64,000 nucleotides of DNA from Paracyclopina nana (lineage: Eukaryota; Arthropoda; Copepoda; Cyclopoida; Cyclopettidae). The notes under the pieces were generated by a model that worked only from the letters and a program-made list of their open reading frames with translations, did not search any database and had not been told where the DNA came from. The stretch is from contig JAGUCH010000004.1 in assembly GCA_019096065.1 (NCBI GenBank), forward strand, positions 620,001 to 684,000, in the 5' to 3' direction. The position numbers and the translations under genes were made by a program. How positions within the stretch are numbered: the stretch's first letter is position 1; each line of letters begins with the position of its first letter. This document shows, one piece after another, positions 44,165 to 55,599 of this stretch.

Positions 44165-45326
44165 TTATTGTACAACTACCAAGTTATCATCATTTGTGCT
44201 TACATCAAACAATGGACGGGCACTGTTCAAGACAATGGGCTCCACCTGGATGAAATCCCTCTGAGACACGTCATCCTCCTCATCATCCACCTAAGAAAAT
44301 GACTCATGAATGAAGCACTTATAAAAAATGTTATTTAAAAGCAATTGCCTGAGCCTTGTAGGTGAAGGAGAATCCATTGTTGCCAGTGGACTTTTCACTC
44401 AGAAAAGCCAAATATATGAGTGGACCCAACAGAGAGACTTGCAGGAAGGTTGATAGGTTCATAAAGCAAAGGCCGTTAGGGTGAGCCCCAAAGAGGACAA
44501 GGCCAGCTCCAATGGCCTTGAGCAGATGAATAATCATGAGGAAGGCGCAATAGTAGCGAAAATTCGGCTTGGCAACAACATTGGCCCACAGAATGGTGAT
44601 AGCATACAGAATTGCAGCCACTGCAGAGGTTGCCATGCAGAATGCAGATCCACCATGGCCAAACAGCTGAAACGTGGAGCTGGTGTCATGCACAGCAAAG
44701 GCTGGATCTGGGAACTCAGACTCCAAAATTGACATGCTTATCAACATGAGCATAGCACATAATGCAGACACAATTATGACAATCCTAAAATTGCAATTAA
44801 TTTTCACTATGATTGATACTATGGAAAATGACAATTAATGAAACCTTTTGGAGTAGTAGCCCAGGGAAAGGCCAATGACAACCAGTTCAGCCATGTTCAT
44901 CAGGGCCAAGGTTAAGGCCCAGGTTAACTTGTCCTCAAGCTCAGCATGAAATGCAGGCATCATTGCCAAGGCTGCTCTGAAGAGGCCAGCAGCAGTGATC
45001 AAGGCCACAAGGCCATGGAAAATGGGGTTCTCTGGCCTTTTCCTCATTGACCATCTGATGGCAAGGAACAGGGTGAAGGCCAAGCTTGGCAAAAGGAGCA
45101 AGACATCCCAAGCTTTGACTTCTGAGCCTTGACAAATGGAGATGTAGAGGAGTTTCTTGCAGATGGCCTTGCTTGAAATGTGGCCTTCGTTGGAGCCTTC
45201 AATGAAGGAGTTGTCAAACATGTCAAAGCTGTGATCAGTTGGAGCAGTGTCATTTTTGGTGGCAGACACAATTTTGCCCAGCTTGGTCTCCAGACTCTGC
45301 TCAATTTCCTCTGCAAAGTCTGCCAT
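44165..45326 (-). CDS. TPRA1: Transmembrane protein adipocyte-associated 1 homologue (TPRA1/GPR175), with a GC-AG intron
   Basis: Exons 45326-44845, 44784-44349 and 44290-44165 give 347 aa (human 373). Seven hydrophobic helices are visible. Conserved text includes WDVLLLLPSLAFTLFLA (human WDLLLLIPNVLFLIFLL), FGHGGSAFCMATS (YGHGGRQFWLVSS), GLCFMNLSTFL, GPLIYLAFL and FTYKAQVDDEED (FSYKCQVDETEE). The last junction uses a GC donor: CAG followed by gcaatt at 44348. Read straight through, the frame would stop after AIAFK and lose the conserved VDDEED. Human TPRA1 is an orphan 7TM protein reported to affect Hedgehog signalling and early cell division; the role here is not known. Confidence 0.86.
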
Positions 45327-46296
45327 GATTGTGGCTGCTCCTTCAGCTTCAACCTTAAAGGGTGACTGACCTCACCTCAAGTTCTCAACCCTGTGAAGTT
45401 TTAGTTTGCTCAATTCTCAATATTCAGCCCTAGCAAATAGCTCGCACCTACCTTTGAGCTCGAGCTTCAAAGTGTTTAATGAGAAGCTTTGACTAGTTTA
45501 AAAGTTGATGATGTTTGAAGTGATTCACTGAGATGTCAGCTAATCCCTGATTTTGGTTTTTGAATTGGCCTATTGATGGAAGAAAAATTAATGTTAATAT
45601 GCCATAATATGGAGGCTCGATTCATCACTGTTTTATCAAACAAAAGAAGCAACACTGTTGCTCGGCTGTTCGTAAATGAGTCAAGTTGGGCTTGAAAACT
45701 GACTTTTACAAATACCTAAAGTAAATTCAAATGAGCAATGAAATATCATGAAAATTCATGCAAAAAATGAGGTAACTGAGTTAATAAGAAATAGTACTTT
45801 TGAAGAATACTTTGTAGAAAATAAAGTATTTTTATGATTCTGCCTTAATTTTGGTTGATTGGTCACCTCGAGAATTGGTTAGCAACTAAAATTCTCTATG
45901 GCTTTGAGCAGTCCAGAAACGGCCAACTTTGGCCATTTTGATCAATTTACGCTGATTATCACATCTTGAACATAATCAACTCTGTGATTTGTCGATTTTT
46001 TTATCTGTTAGCTTTGTTTATTTACTGCGTCGTTGCTTCAAAAGGCTCCCAGACCTTAGTCAGAATTGAGAATATAATAGTGGCATTTTCATTAATTTTC
46101 CGTCGTAATTAGAGCAATCAAGTCCAAAACGCTCATCACATAATTTCAGCGTTATCGAGATAAAGTTTAACACTTTTATATAGTTCTGGCGTTTTCCGAC
46201 AGAATTCGTGTGAAAAGCCAAAAAAAGGGAGAGAGCTCTGCAAAGAAAGAACTCCAAGTGTCAGAACTGCGCAGAATTGCGTCAAAAAGCAGAAAG
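45327..46296. other. Divergent TPRA1/ATG9 promoter region
   Basis: About 970 AT-rich bases between head-to-head genes. No coding exon, repeat or clear TATA box found. Confidence 0.35.
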
Positions 46297-48433
46297 ATGT
46301 CTGCGATATTCACGGATTTGGAGCGATTACAAACAGCCAATTTCGCGGACGAGGAGGACGAGGAAGAGGAGCCGCCATCTTTGGTGGTGCAGCAGAACCA
46401 GAATGGCGTCATAATTCACACAGTGCCGGAGGTCAAGTCCAAATGGAGCCACATAGAGGACCTGGACTCGTTCTTCCAGAACATCTACACGTACCACCAA
46501 AAGCACGGCTTCTCCGTGATGCTAGTGCAGAAAATTTCAGACCTCGTTCAAGTGGCATTCATCCTGTTTCTGTCGGTCTACCTCGCGGATTGCGTGGACT
46601 ACGACATCCTCTTCAACAAGGCAATGCCTGAGGGCAAGAAGCAAGGGGAAAAGGTCACCCTCGCCGATGTCGTCTTGCCCCCTCAGCAATGCTTGGCCAG
46701 CCTAAGTTTTGGTGTAAGCTCTCCACAAATATTAATGTCAAAATTACTAGATTCGGATTTTTCAGACTTGGATGTTCATCCTGGTTGGCTCCAGTTTTTG
46801 GACAGTCAAGATGCTGGCCATTATTTTCCAGCTGATCCAACTGTACGACATCAAGAGCTTCTTCAATCAGGCTCTCAAGATCCACGACAATGACCTGGCC
46901 TCCCTCTCTTGGCATGAGGTGCAAAAGAGGCTGATTGAGGCCCAAGTGGATCACCTGATGTGCATCCACAAGGAGCAGCTGACCGACCTGGATGTCTACC
47001 ATCGCATCCTCAGGTTCAAGAATTACATGGTGGCCATGGTGAACAAGGACATTTTGCCCCTGAGAATCAACACGTTCAACGGCCACTCCTTTGTCTTTCT
47101 CAGCCATGGTCTCAAGTTCAACTTGGAGTGGCTCTTTTTCAAAGGCCCCTGGGCAGCCTTTGACAAGTGGCACTTGAAGGATGACTTCAAGAAGCCAAGC
47201 AAACGGAATGAGCTGACGCGCGGCCTGCAAAACCAGATCCTCATCCTCGCCTTTGTCAACCTCATCCTCATGCCCTTGGTCCTCTTTTGGCAACTCCTCA
47301 CCTGCTTCTTCAACTATGCTGAACTCATCAAGCGCGAGCCTGGCAGCCTCGGAGTGAGGAAGTGGAGCGGATATGGAAGACTCTACTTGCGACACTTGAA
47401 TGAGCTTGATCATGAGCTCAAGCTGAGGCTGAGCAAGGCGTACAAGCCAGCCAACTTTTACATGGACCTCTTTGTGTCGCCCATGAGTGTTGTCCTTGCC
47501 AGGTTCTTCACTTTCCTCTCCGGATCCTGCTTGGCAGTCTTCATTTCGCTGTCGGTTTGGGACGAGGATGTGCTCAATGTGGAACATGTGCTCACCATCA
47601 TCACAATCCTTGGAGGGGTCGTGGCCATTTGCAGAGTGTTCATCCCGGATGAGAACCTTGTGAGCTGTCCGGAGAAATCGTTCACTGCTGTCATCGCACA
47701 CATCCACTACTTCCCCATCGACAATTGGAAAGGACAAGCGCACACCTATGACGTTATGGCTCACTTGAACGAACTCTTCCCCTACACAGCCTTGACATTG
47801 GTCGAGGAGCTCCTCTCGCCCATACTGACTCCTTTCATCCTTGTGTTCATGCTGAGGCCCAAAGCGGGGACCATCATCGACTTTTTCAGAAACTTCACAG
47901 TCGATGTCACTGGAGTGGGCGATGTCTGCAGCTTTGCTCAGATGGACATCAGACGACATGGAGATGCTGAATGGCAGCCTAGACCCAAGGAGAGTGAAGG
48001 CTACTTGAAGGCCGAGGTTGGCAAGACTGAAATGTCCCTGCTCAACTTCACCTTGGCCAATCCGGATTGGAAGCCACCTCCGGATTCAAAGGATTTCATC
48101 GTGGCCCTTCGAGATCAGGCTTCAGTGATTCATGAGGAGGAGGAGGAAGTGTCTGATCTAATGCCCTCTTTCCCTCCTAGTCATCAAGGAGCATCAAGCA
48201 TGCTGGCACAGAGCATGATGCCTCCGGCCCCCAACTTGAGGCTCGACTTGAAGCGCCTTGGACTCGAATACTCGGACATGTCAGTGTCAGCCCTGTTTTT
48301 GCATGACTTGCACCAAAGATCTTGTCAGGGTCAGCAGCGTAGTCCAAGGCCTCAACCAGTGCAGCTCAACAGTGAGGAGGAGGAGTGTGCAATGCCCTTG
48401 GTTAATATTTCATCATCTACCACAAATGCCTAG
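46297..48433 (+). CDS. ATG9: Autophagy-related protein 9 (lipid scramblase)
   Basis: Exons 46297-46713 and 46766-48433 give 694 aa. ATG9 is the only integral membrane protein of the core autophagy machinery; its vesicles seed phagophores and it scrambles lipids passed on by ATG2. Conserved blocks: IEDLDSFFQNIYTYHQKHGF, ADCVDYDILFN, FNQALKIHDNDL-region with WHEVQKRLIEAQ, NGHSFVFLSHGLKFNLEWL, and the core FFRNFTVDVTGVGDVCSFAQMD. Eight or so hydrophobic stretches match the ATG9 fold. The C-terminal ~120 residues are low-complexity and end in SSSTTNA. The coding sequence is more GC-rich than its neighbours. Confidence 0.96.
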
Positions 48434-48571
48434 TTTGTCTCTTTGTGTGCGTACTAACTCTCATGTCAGTAAAGAATCTATGAAAAGTACTCCAGTTCCG
48501 CTTCATTTCCATCATGAGACTATCTTGGAGCCTGATGCAATTGCATAGATATATCAGACATGATCCCGACA

Positions 48572-49369
48572 GCCTCACTTTGGCTGGATTGCTGAACATT
48601 GTTTAAATAGTTTTTTATTGTTGATTCTTATCACAGGGAACCTATAGCATGTTAAATAGAACAAATGCAAATCAGCTAAGTTTCGGTCAGAGCTAGGGAC
48701 TGGATGACATACTGCATGACAAAAGCGAAGGCTGCAAAGCCGCCAATGACCAAGAAGTTGGTGATTGCACCCTGGAACCCGCCATTGTTGTTAATCCTGC
48801 CTTCATTGGCAAAAAGTGTGGCGTGTGGGTTGACATCTTGCTCTTCCTCACTCTTGCTGGCGTGCCTCACAGTCCTTGCCTTGCTTGACTTTTGTGACAG
48901 GAAAGCATATGACTTGTCCACGAGCTCAGGGAAGAGTTCAGTAAACACTTTGTCCTTAAGATTGCCTCACTTTGGTTGGATTTACTAAGACAGAATGTTG
49001 AACATTGTTTAAATAGTTTTTTATTGTTGATTCTTATCACAGGGAACCTATAGCATGTTAAATAGAACAAATGCAAATCAGCTAAGTTTCGGTCAGAGCA
49101 AGGGACTGGATGACATACTGCACGACAAAAGCGAAGGCTGCAAAGCCGCCAATGACCAAAAAGTTGGTGATTGCACCCTGGAACCCACCATTGTTGTTCA
49201 TCCTGCCTTCATTGGCGAAAAGTGTGGCGTGTGGGTTGGCATCTTGCTCTTCCTCACTCTTGCTGGCGTGCCTCACAGTCCTTGCCTTGCTTGACTTTTG
49301 TGACAGGAAAGCACGTGACTTGTCCGCGAGCTCGGGGAAGAGTTCAGTAAACACTTTGTCCTTCAAGTT
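48572..49369. repeat. Direct tandem duplication (~395 bp units) of the UBE2J2 3' region
   Basis: Unit A 48572-48963 and unit B 48964-49369 both begin gcctcactttggytggatt and run through the same 3' UTR (gaacattgtttaaatag...) into the coding end. Unit B has about 14 extra bases near its start. High identity with a handful of differences marks a recent event. Confidence 0.9.
48676..48963 (-). pseudogene. Truncated tandem copy of UBE2J2 3' end
   Basis: Encodes the last ~95 residues of UBE2J2 (from NLKDKVFTELFPEL to QSLALTET and stop) with four clear substitutions (LVDKSYAF for LADKSRAF, DVNP for DANP, GRINNN for GRMNNN, VMQY for VVQY) and no frameshift. It lacks the catalytic UBC core and any start. 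The duplicated block is about 392 bp (48572-48963) and is followed directly by the original at 48964. It lies downstream of the intact gene in the same orientation, so it could act as an alternative 3' end only by readthrough splicing. Confidence 0.85.
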
Positions 49370-49884
49370 GGTCGCATGCGAAGCCAAGGCCAGGCTTTTC
49401 TTCACAGCCTCCGAGGTCTCAATGGAGCCCACCGTGGGGCTCTTTTCGAGCATGAAGGACAAGAGGCCGGTCAAAATGGTGGCCACCGACCAGGCTGGAT
49501 TCCAGGTGTCGGGATGGTAGTCGGAAATGGACAAGCAGAGCCTGGTGTGCGGCTTGAACCGCCCATTGGGAGTGATCATGTAGATCGCTGGAGGCTTGAA
49601 GGGGAACTCGGCTGGAAAGATTAGCTGAAAAAAGAGGGGAAAAACTCGGGCTGCCTTTCAAAGCAAGATTTAGATAGCACGCTTTTTACCTTGCCATGGT
49701 AGAGTCCTCCAGCATAGGGAGATCCTTTGGGGCCGATGACAACATAGTGCCATTCCAAGATGTTGGAGCTGAGAGGCTCGGCCACAATGTACGGAACCGG
49801 GTCCTTTTTCAGGCGCATGTAGTCGTTGCGCAGCCTCGAGGTCGCCGTGATGGGCGCGGCCATTTTTTTGCTATTATTGGCCAT
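49082..49884 (-). CDS. UBE2J2: Ubiquitin-conjugating enzyme E2 J2 (ER-anchored E2)
   Basis: Exons 49884-49690 and 49624-49082 give 245 aa (human 259). UBE2J2/Ubc6 is a tail-anchored ER E2 for ER-associated degradation. The UBC core includes RLKKDPVPYIVAEPL (human RIKKDPVPYICAEPL), SNILEWHYVVIGP, the HPN-like triad replaced as in Ubc6 enzymes, and the active cysteine in TRLCLSISDYHPDTWNPAWS. A linker with a poly-charged KSEEEQD leads to a single C-terminal membrane anchor (FLVIGGFAAFAFVVQYVI). ATG 49884 is chosen by homology over an in-frame extension to 50010. Its 3' part is duplicated just downstream. Confidence 0.95.
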
Positions 49885-50354
49885 TCTGGAGCGAGCCCAT
49901 AATATTCCAAAATTGAGCGAGATGATTTTCTGCAGCTGAACAAGAATCAATTCTGGAAGAAGATAGCAAAGTGACGAATCGGTTTTGAGGCTCGAGCTCA
50001 TCTTTGACATTTTTTATCAGCCGCAAAAAGCAGTGATTTGACGAAAAAACACGCGCTTACAATTGTTTTTTATTTTTTTCCGCAGAAAGGTATGTAAACA
50101 CTGTTTTGAAATGATAATTCCGTTAAATTGATAGTACAATTAGGAGCAAAATGGCTAAAACATGATGGCTCGCTTCAAAGCTGAGATGCAATCCTGCTAA
50201 GAAATGACAGATTCATCTCGGGTTCAGCTGATGATGGCTGATTGGCTTTAGTAAACACAATGTCGCCAAGTGCGTTAAACAAAAAAGCCAAATATGTTGC
50301 ATAGCAGCACAGAATAACGCCGGTCTGGTAGAGTTGTAACAAGTTAAATATATT
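49885..50354. other. UBE2J2 upstream / MCM9 downstream region
   Basis: About 470 bases between two minus-strand genes. It holds the UBE2J2 promoter; a frame extends from UBE2J2 upstream to 50010 without conservation. Nothing else is seen. Confidence 0.3.
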
Positions 50355-53072
<2,718 letters not shown>

Positions 53073-53624
53073 TTTATATCTTTTTTATTTTTGGGCTCAG
53101 CTCATTTGGCGGATTTTTTCATACATAACGAAAGCAAATGAAAACAAAAAGACCCGAGCTTCTCTAATTGAAACTAGAATGACATAGAGCATAACAATCT
53201 GTCAAAGCCAAAACCGGTGAATATTTTCTCGCATAATTTATTCAAGCTTTTTAGTCTCTTTTATCATGCTTCAGCATACATTTTTGCTTGAACAAGGTGA
53301 AAAACAGTTCATTAACAGCCTCACATTTTGTAGTTTGCGGAAGCCTTCGTAGCTGAGTAGTTATTTTTAAGGCAAAAAGTTAATTTTGAGATAACCTCAA
53401 AAATTGAATTCAAGCATCTAGGAGCATTTATTCAGAAAGAAAAACTATTCGAAAAATTAGTAGCTTCTTGAGTAACCATAAAAACACCTCAACAAAGTCA
53501 AAAAAGAATTTTTCGATTTTTCCTCAAGTTTTGTTGGTAAACATTCAGGCCGCAATCAGGCGAATGGCGATTCTATTTAAATATTTGAAATAAATGAAAA
53601 TAATAAAATCTGATAATCAAAAGC
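53073..53624. other. Divergent MCM9/LCMT2 promoter region
   Basis: About 550 AT-rich bases between head-to-head genes. No coding or repeated structure found. Confidence 0.3.
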
Positions 53625-55594
53625 ATGACTAAGAAAAAGAAGAGTGAACAGAGTGTGGAAAACACTAATTCTGACAGCTTGCTGTCCAAACTCTCTGTTG
53701 TCAGCTTAGGTAAATTTCATCTATTTTACTAGTACATTTAAAGGATATTTGAGATTTCCTCCTTTTAGGATACAGAAAAGATCCTTTTCTGAGGGAGTTG
53801 TGCTCCGATCCGGAAACGGTTAAATCAAGGCGATCACCAGCCATCAATCGGGGATATTTAGCCCGAATGTTGGCTGTTGAAGTGACTTTTGAGCGGCTTT
53901 TGCTTCATAACCAGGTGCAACAGGTGCTGAGCTTGGGTGCAGGATATGACAGCATGTTTTTCAAGCTTGCCAACTGTGGAATTTTGCGAGAAGATGTCAA
54001 GTACTTTGAGGTGGACTTTCCTGAGTCAGCACATGGCAAAAGTGCTCGCATTTCCAAGTCAAGGATTTTAAAGTCATTCTTCTCCAGCGTGAAGAGTGTC
54101 AATGACTGTTTCATTTATGACAATGGTAGGTTAATCCTCATTGGCTGCAACATGGTTGATGTCAGTGATTTATTGGAAAAGTTGACTTCAACTGGATTCG
54201 ATCCGGCCTCGAAAACTCTCATTTTGACAGAGTGCTCCACTACCTATGTTGAGCCAGAAGATTGCCATAAACTGCTGACTTCACTGACCAGATTCATTGA
54301 TGATTTTGTGTTCATTTCCTATGAGCAAATCAGACCTGATGACGCTTTCGGCCACATCATGGTCAACCATTTCAAGCACAGGAACTCACCTATCAAGTGT
54401 GTTCAAGTTTTCCCCACAATTGAGGCTCACCAGGCTCGTTTTAAGAGCCTCGGTTGGGAGTTTGTGAGTGTGAGGACCATTGAAGCCATTTGGAGGTATT
54501 TCATAGCCAACAATGAAGGCATGTCTGAAATTGAAGCTTTTGATGAAGCTCCAGAACTCTTGCTCAAGTTCCTTCATTATGTGCTGATCGTTGGAAGCAA
54601 AAAGAAGCAATCCACATCGGGCCTCAGTTCTTTTTTTGTGGATGTCAAGGAGCTCCAAGTCAAACAGGAAACACACCAAATCCCAGTCCAAAAAGTTGCG
54701 TCCAACCAATTTGAGATCACAAAGCTTCTAGGTCACATGGTATGGTCATTGGGGTCCAGGATTTTTGTGGCTGGAGGTTGCTCACCAGACCTCAGCTCAA
54801 GGCTGTCATCAACCTTGATTTGCCTGGACAAGAGTACATTTAAGGTTCTTTGGAAGAAGGATGAGCTCAAGCAAGTCAAGTGGTTATTTGGTGCCAATGC
54901 AGTAATGGACAATGTCTGTTACATCTTTGGTGGGCGAGGCTCTCCAAGCCAAGCAAGCAACAGGTTATTCAAGGTCACATGTGAAGGCCAAATACAAGAA
55001 GTCATTGCTGACTCCAACCCCAGGCCAAGATGGGGCCATACTTTGACTACATTGGGCTCCAGCCTTTACTTGATTGGTGGCAGAGATGACAAGTGTGTCT
55101 TTGGCGACATCTATGAGTTCCATGGGAACCAGTGGACTTACAGGGGGGAAATTCCAGATTTTGGCCTCCACAGTCACTCTGTGATTGAATGTGGTCACAG
55201 CAACAGACTGATCATCAGTGGAGGCCTCAAAGATTTCACCAAATGTGATATCAATGACAGAGTGATGAGTTTCGATGTCGAAAAGCGTTCCTTTGAAATG
55301 TTGCCCGGTTCCTTTCCAAGATTCAGCCACACTTCCCACTTGCTTGATAATGACACTCTGATTCTTGTAGGAGGTGTGTCCATCAGTGATGTGGACATTT
55401 TGGTGACTTTGGTAGATCTCAGAAGTGGAAATACCATTAATTATGTCAGTGATTGCATCTTAGAGGCTCCAGTTGTGCAGCATAGTTCCATCCTTGACCA
55501 AAAGACCATAACAGTTTTTGGTGGTGGGACCAACTGCTTCTCCTTTGGCATGCATGTCAACTCCAAAATTCTAAGCATTCAGTTGCCAAAATAA
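53625..55594 (+). CDS. LCMT2: tRNA wybutosine-synthesizing protein 4 (LCMT2/TYW4): methyltransferase plus Kelch propeller
   Basis: Exons 53625-53709 and 53769-55594 give 636 aa (human 686). TYW4 uses SAM to methylate and methoxycarbonylate the wybutosine base at position 37 of tRNA-Phe. The N-terminal leucine-carboxyl-methyltransferase-type domain shows RRSPAINRGYLARM, the SAM loop VLSLGAGYDSMFF and the acidic VDFPE. From about residue 300 a Kelch propeller follows with repeats such as VCYIFGGRGSP, WGHTLTTLGSSLYLIGGRDD and FSHTSHLLDNDTLILVGG. The Kelch half separates LCMT2 from LCMT1. Its stop lies 5 bp from the PIGN stop on the opposite strand, so the 3' UTRs must overlap. Confidence 0.92.
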
Positions 55595-55599
55595 ATTAT

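Noticed and set aside
46655-47959. 434-codon open frame antisense to ATG9
   Set aside because: It mirrors the conserved ATG9 coding exon, shows no family resemblance and results from the codon bias of a GC-richer coding sequence.
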